Below, one piece after another: positions 35,006 to 43,558 of a stretch of DNA of 64,000 nucleotides. How positions within the stretch are numbered: the first letter of the stretch is position 1; every line of letters begins with the position of its first letter. The stretch comes from Asanoa ferruginea (GTDB lineage: Bacteria > Actinomycetota > Actinomycetes > Mycobacteriales > Micromonosporaceae): positions 7,502,001-7,566,000 of the forward strand of contig NZ_QUMQ01000001.1 in assembly GCF_003387075.1 (NCBI RefSeq), given 5' to 3'. The notes under the pieces are model-generated. The model was not told where the DNA came from. It searched no databases and saw only the letters and a program-made list of their open reading frames with translations. A program made the translations under genes and the position numbers.

Positions 35006-36484
35006 GTGGAGGAAGGGCGAGTGCTCAACGGGCGGTACCGCTTGCTCGAACGACTCGGTGACGGTGGCACCGCGGTCGTCTGGCGGGCAAGCGACGACGT
35101 GCTCGGCCGTACGGTCGCGGTCAAAGTGCTCTCCGATGGACAGACGATCGACGCGACGTCCCGGCAGCGGATCCGTGACGAGGCGCGGATGGCCGCTGCC
35201 TTGTCGCACCCGCATATCGCCCAGGTCTACGACTTCGGCGAGGCCGACGACGACCAACGGGCTCCGTACGTGGTGATGGAACTGGTGGCGGGTCGGTCGT
35301 TGGCGTTGCACCGCGCGGCCACCGAGGTCTCTCCAGGCCAGGCATTCCGGCTATGTGCGCAGGTCGCCGCCGCCCTCGCCGCCGCCCACGAGGCGGGGCT
35401 GGTGCATCGTGACATCAAGCCGGCCAACATCATGGTGACTCCACACGGCGCCGTGGTCGTCGACTTCGGAATCGCAGCTCCGGTGCGGCCGGGCGGCCTG
35501 GCCGATCCGGACAGTGAGCTTTACGGCACGCCTGCCTATCTGGCGCCGGAACGGATCACCCGCGATGCGGTCGAACCCGCCTCGGACGTCTTCTCCCTCG
35601 GCGTCGTGCTCTACAAGCTGCTCGCAGGTCGGATGCCCTGGGCGGCCGAGACCAAAACCGGCCTGATGACCGAGCATGTCTTCACCGACCCCAGCCCGCT
35701 GCCGCCGCTCGATGCTGTCCCGCCCGCGGTGCGGGACCTCTGTCACGCCTGCCTGGCAAGGGATCCAGCCGCGCGGCCCGCAGCCGCCGCTGTCGCCGCG
35801 GCCCTGGCCCGAGCCGCCGGCCTACACACCGTCAACGACGACCTCCCGCTCGTGGCGCGCAGCGCGGCGCCACCCTCCGTCGCACCGGTTCCGCCAGCCG
35901 GACGGACGCGGCGACGGGCGATGACGGTTGCCGCGGCAACCGTTGTATTGCTGGGTTCCGGTGCATGGTGGCTGCTCGGTCCGGACGGTTCCGCACGGTC
36001 ACCGGTCGACGGCTCCCTGCGGCCATCGACGGCACCAGCGGGGCTGGGCCGTGGTCAACTTGGCATACCGGCGGCGACGACGCTGCCGTCGACGGGCAGC
36101 CCGACCCTGCCCGGCCCAACCGTCGACCGGACTCAATCCGGCAACGGGAGCTCTGGGGCACCCGCGAGCGGTTCGCCCCCGGCTGCACTGCCACCACAGC
36201 CAACCCAGCCGCCGCCGAGTTCCCCGGCGGCAGAGCCGCCCGTCTGGGGCACCGCGCAACGACTGTCCTCCGAGGGCGGAAGCGTGGACGCGGCTTGCGC
36301 GGACACGGGCCAGGTCCGCCTGGATTCCTGGACACCCGCCAAGAGCTATGCAACCGACCATGTCGATGCCGGACCGACCGACCTCGCATCGGTCACCTTC
36401 CGGCACGGCAAAACATTCGTCACGATGGCGGTGACCTGCCGAAACGACACGGCCTCGGCCGACATCACCCGATCGGTCCGCTGA
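35006..36484 (+). CDS. PknB-like serine/threonine protein kinase
   Basis: 492 residues. Cytoplasmic Hanks-type kinase domain (residues 10-285): Gly-rich LGDGGTAVVW, ATP lysine VAVK (K40), catalytic HRDIKPAN (D136), DFG (153-155), activation segment GTPAYLAPE. One membrane helix follows a basic RTRRRA stop at about residue 300. The external part is a Pro/Ser/Thr-rich stalk and a small C-terminal domain with two cysteines (ACADTG, VTCRND). No PASTA repeats. The GTG at 35006 places the domain start normally; an upstream TTG is less likely. It is divergent from the Asp23 operon, so it might phosphorylate envelope-stress partners (inference). Confidence 0.93.
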   Translation: MEEGRVLNGRYRLLERLGDGGTAVVWRASDDVLGRTVAVKVLSDGQTIDATSRQRIRDEARMAAALSHPHIAQVYDFGEADDDQRAPYVVMELVAGRSLALHRAATEVSPGQAFRLCAQVAAALAAAHEAGLVHRDIKPANIMVTPHGAVVVDFGIAAPVRPGGLADPDSELYGTPAYLAPERITRDAVEPASDVFSLGVVLYKLLAGRMPWAAETKTGLMTEHVFTDPSPLPPLDAVPPAVRDLCHACLARDPAARPAAAAVAAALARAAGLHTVNDDLPLVARSAAPPSVAPVPPAGRTRRRAMTVAAATVVLLGSGAWWLLGPDGSARSPVDGSLRPSTAPAGLGRGQLGIPAATTLPSTGSPTLPGPTVDRTQSGNGSSGAPASGSPPAALPPQPTQPPPSSPAAEPPVWGTAQRLSSEGGSVDAACADTGQVRLDSWTPAKSYATDHVDAGPTDLASVTFRHGKTFVTMAVTCRNDTASADITRSVR

Positions 36485-36521
36485 ACCCGCGGGTAGGCGT
36501 ACGCGACCGCTTGACCGATGC

Positions 36522-36546
36522 GATTAGGGCTGAAATGCGCGGGTAG
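36522..36546 (+). promoter_or_regulatory. SigB/SigF-type promoter candidate for DUF4142 gene
   Basis: GATT, 15 nt, GGGTAG, ending 36 nt before the DUF4142 ATG. It fits GNNT-N15-GGGTA but the -35 is weak. Confidence 0.35.
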
Positions 36547-36582
36547 TGGGGCAGGCGACGACCTGCGAGGGGGACCACCGCC

Positions 36583-37104
36583 ATGGCATTGCGAACACTC
36601 GGGGTAGCCGCCGCTCTCGTGGCCGCGCTCGGCGCCGGTCCTGCCGTTGCCGGGGCGGCAAGCTCACCCACCGCGGCGCCGTCCGCGCAGGACGTCGCCT
36701 ATCTCCAGGCCGCACATCAGTTCAACCTGTTGGAGATCGCCACCGGCCAACAGGCTCAGCAGAAGGGGCAGAGCCAGCAGGTCAAGGACCTCGGTGGGCG
36801 GCTCGTCACCGACAACACCCGGCTGGACCAGTCCCTCCAGAAAACCGCATCGTCAGTCGGCGTGGCGCTGGGCCCGGCGGACGCCGCACGCCAGGCGACC
36901 GCGCGGCTGGACAAGGTGCCGGACAGCCAATACGACCGGGTCTGGATTCCGGTGCAGCAGGGAGCCAACACGGCTGCGTCGGCAAACAGCCAGCGCGAGA
37001 TCGCAAAGGGCTCGGACCCCGCGGTCAAATAGGACGCTGCAGCCGCCGCTCCGGTCATCCAAGAGCACCAGCGGCTGCTCAATCAGGCGACCAGCCAGAT
37101 CTAG
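36583..37104 (+). pseudogene. DUF4142 exported protein with a late in-frame TAG
   Basis: An N-terminal signal peptide (residues 1-27, ending AGAASS) leads to a DUF4142 ferritin-like four-helix domain (YLQAAHQFNLLEIATGQQAQQ...VKDLGGRLVTDNTRLDQSL). A TAG at 37030-37032 ends the frame at 149 residues, before the last helix. In the same frame 23 more codons (DAAAAAPVIQEHQRLLNQ...) complete the usual final helix and stop at TAG 37104, so a CAG-to-TAG change is likely (VK-Q-DAA). The shortened protein may still fold. Known DUF4142 proteins are periplasmic or extracellular with unknown role, often stress-induced. GGGGGA precedes the ATG. Confidence 0.75.
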
Positions 37105-37199
37105 CGGCTGACTCGCGTTGGCCACCGCGTACCGCATCTCACTTCAGCAGAAACGGCCGATCACCGTCGAACAACTCGCGAAGACCTGATGCACGAGCC

Positions 37200-37224
37200 G
37201 CGTTCTCCCCCCACCTTTGGGTAC
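37200..37224 (+). promoter_or_regulatory. SigB/SigF-type promoter candidate for 39-residue membrane protein
   Basis: GCGT, 15 nt, GGGTAC. The -10 element ends only 9 nt before the ATG at 37234, so the transcript would be leaderless or nearly so, which explains the absence of a ribosome site. Confidence 0.5.
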
Positions 37225-37233
37225 CAGACACAA

Positions 37234-37353
37234 ATGAGACTCGGAAACACGGAAGTCCGGCCGCTGGGCGGCGGAATCGGCTGCCTGCTGATGATCGCAA
37301 TCTCTGTCATTGCATCCATCATCCTGACCGTGGTGTTCAACGTAATCCTTTGA
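37234..37353 (+). CDS. 39-residue membrane protein
   Basis: The ATG at 37234 opens a short frame: a polar start (MRLGNTEVRPLGGGIGC) followed by one hydrophobic helix (LLMIAISVIASIILTVVFNVIL) up to TGA at 37351. The VRPLGGGIGCLLMI pattern is a recurrent small-protein family in actinobacteria, to my recollection. There is no Shine-Dalgarno sequence; a GGGTAC -10 element lies 9 nt upstream, consistent with leaderless expression under the stress sigma factor. Role unknown; a single-span regulator of a membrane complex is possible. Confidence 0.65.
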   Translation: MRLGNTEVRPLGGGIGCLLMIAISVIASIILTVVFNVIL

Positions 37354-37503
37354 CACGTCGGAGGTGCGCGCGCAAGCAGCACGTCGGCGAGTCTGTCCCC
37401 CAAACCTAGGGGTTAGGTCGATCAGCGTGCCTGTACGGTGACGGCTACGGCAAGCCCACTGCCGCGACCTGGCGGTGACTGCCCCACGGGAGGTCGACCT
37501 TCC

Positions 37504-38472
37504 ATGAAGGCACGAACACACGGACCCGATCGGTTCGCCCACCCGGCCCTGTTCTACTCAGGGGTCGACCAGTACCTCGCCGCTACGCTGCCGTTCATCC
37601 GTGCCGGCCTGGACGCCGACGAGGCTGTCCTCGTAGCAGCGCCCGCAGACAACCTCGACCTCATCCGTCGCGCGCTTGGCGACGACGCCGGCCGAGTCGA
37701 ACTACACGACATGGCCGTGCCGGGCCGCAACCCTGGACGAATAAATCCGCAACTCCTGCTCGCCTTCACGGCCGCCCACGAGGGGCAGCTGGTCCGCATC
37801 ATCGGCGAACCCATCTGGCATGGCCGCACCGCTAGCGAGTATCTGGCCCTGTGCCCAACACGAGGCGCTCGTCAACTTAGCCTTCGCCGGCCGCCCCGCG
37901 ACGATCGTCTGCCCATACGACACGCAGCGGATGGATCCGGCCTGGATCGAGGACGCCCTCCGAACCCATCCCGAGGTCTGGACGGGTTCCCGCCGTTTTC
38001 GAAGTCCAAGCTACGGCGACCCGGTATATACCGTCGCCAGGTTCAACCAACCGCTGTCGCCACCACCGGCGCACGCCGCGACGATTGACGTTACCCGGAC
38101 AGCGTTGCCTCCGTCCGCCGTTTCGCGACCATCCATGCCACCTCGCTTGGCCGCAGTGCAGAGCGCGCGGCCGATGTGGCGCTCGCCGTCGACGAACTCG
38201 CCGCGAACACCATCCGCCACACCCGTGCAGACGGCGTCCTGGCGGTTTGGACCGATGACGACGACCTGGTCTGCCAGCTCACCGACACGGGCCACATCAT
38301 CGACCCGCTTGCCGGCCGACTCCCGGCGGCGCCGGAGAAGCTGACCGGTGGACGCGGGCTACTCATCGTCAACGCCCTGTGCGACCTGGTCCGGACCTAC
38401 ACCCGACCGGGCAGCACAACAATCGAACTGCGCCACCGCATCTCTGGTGCACTGGCACCAAACGTGCCGTGA
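37504..38472 (+). pseudogene. RsbA-like MEDS / HATPase anti-sigma regulator, two frameshifts
   Basis: The intact gene would encode about 322 residues: a MEDS domain (HPALFYSGVDQYLAATLPFI, GEPIWHGRTASEYLA, then CAQHEALVNLAFAGRP and CPYDTQRMDP) and a C-terminal HATPase_c anti-sigma kinase (ALAVDELAANTIRHT, GGRGLLIVNALCD). These RsbA proteins control SigB/SigF-like factors in actinobacteria. Two compensating indels break it: a 1-nt insertion in the CCC run at 37847-37849 and a 1-nt deletion near 38085-38092. Frame 1 hits TGA at 38086. GGGAGG lies 10 nt before the ATG. It is adjacent to GAF-ANTAR genes and 4 kb from the sigma gene. Confidence 0.82.
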
Positions 38473-38495
38473 ATGGTTCGGCCGTTGATGGCCGC

Positions 38496-39227
38496 TCACG
38501 GACGGGTAAGACCGGCAATGCCGTCCGCGTTGCCGATCACCACACGGGCCACGTCGCCGAGCTTGCGGTTGTTGCCTCGGGCATAACCACGGATCAGGGC
38601 GAACGCCTCGTCGACGCTGACGCCGCGGTGTTGCGCCACCGCTCCCTTGGCCTGCTCGATGATGACCCGACTGTTGAGGGCACCCTGAAGCTGCTCGGCC
38701 AGCGCCTGCCCCTGCCGGATGGTGCGTTCCTGCACGAGCGCGATCGACGCTAGGTCGGCCAACGCCTGCACCAATGGCACATCGTCAGGGTCAAGGCTCA
38801 AGCTCTCCGCCGTGCCGAACACGTTAAGAGCCCCGATCGTCTGCGCCCGCAGCCGCAGCGGGAACGCGTGGACCGACCGAAATCCGGCCGCCGTGGCGTG
38901 CGGCGCGAACAGCGGCCAGCGTCCGCCGTCTTCGCGCAGGTCGGTGTTGATCACCGCGGTGCCGGTGCGGAACGCGTCGAGGCACGGACCCTCGTCGTTC
39001 TGGAGCTGGAAGAGCTCCAGCAACCGGGCATCCTCGCGCGAGGCCGCCATGAAACGCAAGTGACCGGTTTTGTCGGCGAGGACCAGCCCGACGACGCCGG
39101 CCGATGCGATCTCCGCGGTGCGCATGGTCAGGACGTGCAGGAACTCGACGAGGTCGAACTCGTCGACGAGGGTGTCGGAGACCTCAACGAACACCTCGGC
39201 CAGTCGCTGCGCGGAAAGAGTGGTCAC
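38496..39227 (-). CDS. GAF-ANTAR RNA-binding regulator (1)
   Basis: 243 residues. A GAF sensor domain (residues 20-165; EGPCLDAFRTG, ADLASIAL) is followed by an ANTAR domain (about 175-230; ALNSRVIIEQAKGAVAQHRGVSVDEAFALIRGYAR), which binds dual-hexaloop RNA leaders and causes antitermination. GTG at 39227 with GGAGG 5 nt upstream; a longer upstream frame is not needed. Second of two tandem GAF-ANTAR genes, separated by 43 nt. The ligand and RNA targets are unknown. Confidence 0.9.
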   Translation of the reverse strand: MTTLSAQRLAEVFVEVSDTLVDEFDLVEFLHVLTMRTAEIASAGVVGLVLADKTGHLRFMAASREDARLLELFQLQNDEGPCLDAFRTGTAVINTDLREDGGRWPLFAPHATAAGFRSVHAFPLRLRAQTIGALNVFGTAESLSLDPDDVPLVQALADLASIALVQERTIRQGQALAEQLQGALNSRVIIEQAKGAVAQHRGVSVDEAFALIRGYARGNNRKLGDVARVVIGNADGIAGLTRP

Positions 39228-39270
39228 GGCAACCTCCGTTCCCCTGTTGCTCTCTTCGTCACGTGGTCGT

Positions 39271-40011
39271 TCATGCCTGATTCCTATCGAACCGCAGTGT
39301 GCGGGCGACCACATCCCGGGCGACGTCGGCAAGCGTGCGGTCATTGGCGTAGGCGTGGGCGCGGAGCCGCAGGAGCGCCTCGGCCAGCGTGACGCCGAGC
39401 TGCACCATCACCATCCCTTGCGCTTGGAAGACCTCGGCGCGGTAGCCCGGACTCTCGTCGAAGCCGCCCGGCACCTCATCGACCGGCGCTTCGTGCTGGC
39501 CGTCGAGGACGGCGGTCCGCGCGATCTCGGCGAACGTCAGCGACTGCGCGATGTCCTCTTCGTTCATCGCGCCGGGGCGTCCGCGGAACACGTCGAGGAC
39601 GCCCAGGCTTGCGGACCCGGCCAGCAACGGAAACGCGAACACCGACCGGACCCCCTTCTCCCGCACCGCCGAGCTGTAGATCGGCCAGCGGCCGGCCACA
39701 CCGTCTGTCACATCGGCGACCAGGACCGGGCGCCCGGTCGCCAGCGCGTCTACAGACGGACCTTCCCCGAGTGTGAACTGCAGCTCTTCCAGTAGTTGGC
39801 TGACCGGGTTCGATGCGATCGCGAAGCCCCACTCTCGGTCGCCCGTCACCACGCTGACACCGACACCGACGCCGGAAGCGGTCAGCGCCGTCGCTGTGGC
39901 ACCGCAGATCCTCCGTAGCACATCGGCGACATTGCCCGGCCGGTCGAGGTGGCCGGACTGTTCAGCGATCAACTCGTGAGCTCGCGCCCAGCGGTCCGCT
40001 GCCCCGCTCAT
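39271..40011 (-). CDS. GAF-ANTAR RNA-binding regulator (2)
   Basis: 246 residues with the same architecture: a GAF domain (about 25-170; GEGPSVDALATGRPVLVADV, FAFPLLAG) and a C-terminal ANTAR domain (YRAEVFQAQGMVMVQLGVTLAEALLRLRAHAY). It is a diverged tandem copy, sharing perhaps a third of residues with its neighbour by eye. Actinobacteria carry many such pairs near stress regulators. ATG at 40011. It converges with nothing upstream within 200 nt; the region 40012-40208 is a gap before the hydrolase gene. Confidence 0.9.
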   Translation of the reverse strand: MSGAADRWARAHELIAEQSGHLDRPGNVADVLRRICGATATALTASGVGVGVSVVTGDREWGFAIASNPVSQLLEELQFTLGEGPSVDALATGRPVLVADVTDGVAGRWPIYSSAVREKGVRSVFAFPLLAGSASLGVLDVFRGRPGAMNEEDIAQSLTFAEIARTAVLDGQHEAPVDEVPGGFDESPGYRAEVFQAQGMVMVQLGVTLAEALLRLRAHAYANDRTLADVARDVVARTLRFDRNQA

Positions 40012-40208
40012 CGTTGCAACCTGACTGGGCGCGGGTGCGGACTGGTTGCCAAGGTAACGTCGAGCCAGATTGATGCCATTGGCGGCCGCACCTTCTGTCA
40101 GTCGTCGGCACTGCCGAGGACCGGGGCAGCGATTTCTACCTCAGCCAACCCTACGCCGATCACAGGTTGGCTTCCTCTCACAGATGTCAATCGTCGCGTG
40201 GCTCAGAG

Positions 40209-41060
40209 TTAGGCCGCGACGCGGGCGGCTCGGGGAGGAGGACGGTCGGTACCGGTGCCCAGAAACGCCTCGACGGCCGCGCCCAGTCGTAGGCCGGCAG
40301 TGGTAACCGCGTTGTGGGCGGCTCTGTCGATCGTGAGTCGTTGCGCCTGCGGCATCAGCGCGCCGGCTTTGGCGAGCCACGTGTCCGGAGCGATCCTGTC
40401 GGCGCTGCCGCGGACCAGCAAGGTGGGCACGGTGATCGCGCCCAACGTGGCGGTCATCGGATGGCGGACCGCATGCCGCAGCGTCGCCAGGATCCGGCGT
40501 ACCCCGGCGTCACGGATGTCCGCCGCCAGGATCCGGGCCTGCCGCGGATCTTCACCGACAAGGTCCAGCAGCAGCCGCCGGAGCTGACCCTGGACGCTCG
40601 CCGCGGTCGGGTCGGTGGTCGGCCCGACCAGGATCAGGCTGGCGACGAGGTCCGGCCGACGGACCGTCAACTCGGCCGCGACCTGCGCACCGAACGAGCA
40701 GCCGACCAAGCCGACCGGCGGGATGGCCAAATGGTCCAGAAGAGCGCCGATGACCTGCGCGTGCTCACCGACGTCGAGTGCTGCGGCGGGCTTGTCCGAC
40801 AGGCCGAAACCAAGGAGATCGGGGAGGAAGACCGGGTGGCGCCGGACGGCGTAGGCGGTGGGTACCAGGTGTCGGTGCGAGCAGGCCAGGCCATGCAGCA
40901 TCACGACGGGAGCTGTGGCGTTGCTGTTGTTACGTTGACGGAGGTGCAGCCGTTCGGCTCCCACCCGTTCCCAGCTGCTGCTGAAGCCGTCCCCATCGGC
41001 GGGCGCGGTAAGGGCCGCCTTTCGTCCGGCCGCGCCCCCGGCCTTCTGGTCGGGTCCCAT
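40209..41060 (-). CDS. alpha/beta hydrolase (1)
   Basis: 283 residues with an alpha/beta-hydrolase core: oxyanion region MLHGLACSHRHL, nucleophile elbow GCSFGAQ (S122), acid VRGSADRIAPD and His in RAAHNAV near residue 252. No lid specific to esterases or dehalogenases is recognised; LGFGLSDKP marks the usual loop. The N-terminal 30 residues are polar and variable. Likely a cytoplasmic esterase/lactonase-type enzyme of unknown substrate. Gap of 43 nt to the following hydrolase gene, so the two are cotranscribed. Confidence 0.86.
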   Translation of the reverse strand: MGPDQKAGGAAGRKAALTAPADGDGFSSSWERVGAERLHLRQRNNSNATAPVVMLHGLACSHRHLVPTAYAVRRHPVFLPDLLGFGLSDKPAAALDVGEHAQVIGALLDHLAIPPVGLVGCSFGAQVAAELTVRRPDLVASLILVGPTTDPTAASVQGQLRRLLLDLVGEDPRQARILAADIRDAGVRRILATLRHAVRHPMTATLGAITVPTLLVRGSADRIAPDTWLAKAGALMPQAQRLTIDRAAHNAVTTAGLRLGAAVEAFLGTGTDRPPPRAARVAA

Positions 41061-41103
41061 GAATTCCTCGTCTCTTCACCGCTAGTGATCCTGGCCGAGT
41101 GCG

Positions 41104-42009
41104 TTATGCGGCGGCCACGATCTGCTCTTCCGGTCCGTCGCTGCCGGCAGCCTTCGACGTCGCTTCGATGACGTCACGCCACGAAGCCTCCGAATATCGA
41201 AAGGGCCGGGTGGTACGTAGGAACGCCCGGATCGCGGCAGCGACGCGGTCCGGTGCGGTCTCGTGCGGGTAGTGCCCGGCGTCGGCGATCTCAGCGGTGT
41301 AAAAGGCGGGTGTCGCCGCCGCGATCGCTTCGTGGTGCTGGGGCGGGATGGTCTTGTCGTTGCTGCCCCACACCACCAGGACCGGAAGGCCGACCAACAG
41401 CTGGAGGTGCCGGATGGCGCTGACGGTCTGCCCTCGCCAGTCGATGACCGTGCGCGCGGTGCGGATGAACGTACGGCGCCGCCGTGCGTCGGCGAGGTCG
41501 TGCAGACCGTCCGCCACGGGCTGTGCGTCCTCGCGGGCGATCAGCGCCGGCATCTCGGAGAGCACCCGCCTGGTCAGGAAGGAAGGGATCCGCGCCAACG
41601 CCGCGACGACGGTGCCCGCGGCCGGCAGGGTGGCCGCCCGTAACGCCGGGGTGAGCTGGGGTCCGAGGCCTCCGCTGCTGATGAGCACGAGACGATCGGT
41701 CCGCTCGGGGAACTGGTAGGCGAACTGGAGGGCGATTCCGCCGCCCAGGCTGTGGCCGACGATGGTCGCTGACGTCAGGCCCAGCGAGACGAGCAGGTCA
41801 CGCAGGGCGGTGGCGTGGGCGCCGAGGGAGTAGTCCCCGTCGGGCGCGGCGGAGTCGCCGTGACCGGGTAGGTCCGGTGCGATCACGGTGTGCGTCTGGG
41901 CCAGGGTGCCGATGAGGTGGCGCCAGGTGTGGCGGCTGCCGCCGAGGCCGTGAACGAGCAGCAGGGGCTCTCCCCTGCCCGCGATCGTATAGGCCAGCGT
42001 GCCGCTCAC
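41104..42009 (-). CDS. alpha/beta hydrolase (2)
   Basis: 301 residues, canonical fold: LLLVHGLGGSRHTWRH, PDLPGHGDSA, nucleophile GHSLGGG (S87), acid WGSNDKTIP and His in GHYPHE near residue 256. Closest to C-C bond hydrolase/epoxide-hydrolase-like families by pattern; no specific subfamily can be named. A C-terminal extension of about 30 residues is present. GTG at 42009 without a strong ribosome site. Upstream member of the hydrolase pair. Confidence 0.88.
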   Translation of the reverse strand: MSGTLAYTIAGRGEPLLLVHGLGGSRHTWRHLIGTLAQTHTVIAPDLPGHGDSAAPDGDYSLGAHATALRDLLVSLGLTSATIVGHSLGGGIALQFAYQFPERTDRLVLISSGGLGPQLTPALRAATLPAAGTVVAALARIPSFLTRRVLSEMPALIAREDAQPVADGLHDLADARRRRTFIRTARTVIDWRGQTVSAIRHLQLLVGLPVLVVWGSNDKTIPPQHHEAIAAATPAFYTAEIADAGHYPHETAPDRVAAAIRAFLRTTRPFRYSEASWRDVIEATSKAAGSDGPEEQIVAAA

Positions 42010-42242
42010 GCGTTCGGAAATGATGTGATCTCGAGAGACGTCATCCGTTTCACCGCGACGGGCGGTGGCGGACTCGCACTGGCGAACGATAGTGATCAGG
42101 TACTCCTACAAGGAAATGCGCTAAGGGGCGGTGGCAGGGCGGCACCGCGTCTCGAAGTCGTCCACATTGGTGTTACCCGTCGGCGGGCCGCCGAACCTTC
42201 AAGCCACTGTGTCGCCGATCTCGCCGACTTGACGATCGCTTG

Positions 42243-43055
42243 TTAGGCATCCTCGCCGTCGAGGTGGTGGCGCAGCGTGGCCAAGGCCCCGGTGATGAGA
42301 CGGGAAACGTGCATCTGGGAAATGCCTACCCGCTCGGCGATCTCCGTCTGACTGAGATTGCCGTAGAACCGCAAGGTCAGAATTCGGCGGTCCCGGTCGT
42401 CGAGCCGCTGCAGTGCCAGGCCCAGCGCCAGGCGGTTCTCGGTGAGCTCGAAGTCAGGATCGACGCCACCCAACATGTCGCCGAGTTCCGTAGCACCGCT
42501 GTCGTCACCAACCGGTGTGGACAGTGACGTGGCGCGGTAGGCGCGGATCCCTTCGAGGCCCTCGAGGACGTCCTCCTCGCTGACGCCCAGATAGCCGGCA
42601 ACCTCGGCCACGGTCGGCGAGCGATGGAGGGTGCGAGTCAGCGCTACATCGGCCGTGGTGATCGCCATGCGCAACTCCTGCAGCCGGCGCGGCACACGCA
42701 CCGCCCAGGTGAGGTCACGAAAGTGGCGCTTGATCCCACCGAGGATGGTCGGGATAGCGAACCCCGGGAAGTCGATGCCGCGGGCGGGGTCGAACCGATC
42801 TATGGCCATGACCAGCCCGAGCGACGCGGTCTGGACCAGGTCGTCGGTCGGCTCGCCGCGACCGGCGTACCGCTGGGCAAGGCGGCGGGCCAGCGGGAGC
42901 CAAGCCTCGATCGCCCGCTCACGCGCTCTGGCGCGACCAGGGTGGTCAACGGGCATGGTGGTCAGGACGGCGAGTAGCGCGGTCGCGGTCGACGCGTAAT
43001 CGGCGTCAGTAGCCGGATCAGCTGTGCTGCGTCGCCGCGCGACGGTGGTGGTCAT
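42243..43055 (-). CDS. SigB/SigF-type general-stress sigma factor
   Basis: 270 residues, sigma-70 group 3 of the SigB/SigF/SigG lineage: region 2 (DDLVQTASLGLVMAIDRFDPARG, FPGFAIPTILGGIKRHFRD), region 3 (PTVAEVAGYLGVSEEDVLEGLEG) and region 4 with the HTH (RILTLRFYGNLSQTEIAERVGISQMHVSRL). Extended N-terminus of about 40 residues. Such factors recognise GTTT-N14/16-GGGTA-like promoters and are held by anti-sigma kinases. GAGGAG 4 nt before the ATG at 43055. Palindromes sit upstream at 43134-43147. No intact anti-sigma partner lies next to it; a broken RsbA-like gene is 4 kb away. Confidence 0.93.
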   Translation of the reverse strand: MTTTVARRRSTADPATDADYASTATALLAVLTTMPVDHPGRARARERAIEAWLPLARRLAQRYAGRGEPTDDLVQTASLGLVMAIDRFDPARGIDFPGFAIPTILGGIKRHFRDLTWAVRVPRRLQELRMAITTADVALTRTLHRSPTVAEVAGYLGVSEEDVLEGLEGIRAYRATSLSTPVGDDSGATELGDMLGGVDPDFELTENRLALGLALQRLDDRDRRILTLRFYGNLSQTEIAERVGISQMHVSRLITGALATLRHHLDGEDA

Positions 43056-43558
43056 CGTTCTCCTCGACAGGGTTCGAGCTCAAGCCAGTCCACCCAGGGG
43101 TCTGGAGGCGAACCCGCCGATCTACGGCAGTACTTGTCTATCGACAATCATATCCGAACGGCTAATCGATAGCTAGCCGAAAGTACGACGCCTGCGTGAT
43201 AAGGTCGCCGCCCCGGTGCGCGCGCCCGAGTCATCCCAGGCCCGCAGGCTGTTCGCGCCGACGCCCTCGGCTGCCTTGAAAGTCCTCTGGTCGCTCAAGG
43301 TGGAAGCGGCACCCGTCTGGTGTCAGCGGGAGCTGCCGCACGCCCGCGTTATGAGTACGCGGAACTGGGTACCTCCTGACCGGCCAGCCCTGGACCCCGG
43401 CGGCGGTATCTCCCCCGTACCGACCTGTGGCAGTAGCCCGAAATGCCGTCGATTTTGACGCCTCGTCGCGTCCGCCCAACGCTGATGGCTGATCGCGAAT
43501 CGCAGACGCGGCTACCGGCACCCACCCGACGGGCGACCGTTAGAGAAGAGGCATTCCG
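43056..43558. other. divergent intergenic region upstream of the sigma gene and AI-2E transporter gene
   Basis: About 500 bases; 43100-43200 is relatively AT-rich and carries two inverted repeats (TTGTC-N4-GACAA at 43134-43147 and CGGCTA-N9-TAGCCG at about 43158-43178). The rest up to 43550 shows no gene. Confidence 0.5.
43134..43147. promoter_or_regulatory. TTGTC-N4-GACAA inverted repeat upstream of sigma gene
   Basis: Perfect 5-bp arms with a TATC spacer, 79 nt before the sigma ATG; a second repeat lies about 15 nt further out. Likely operator for an unknown repressor or autoregulator; function is inferred from position. Confidence 0.35.
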
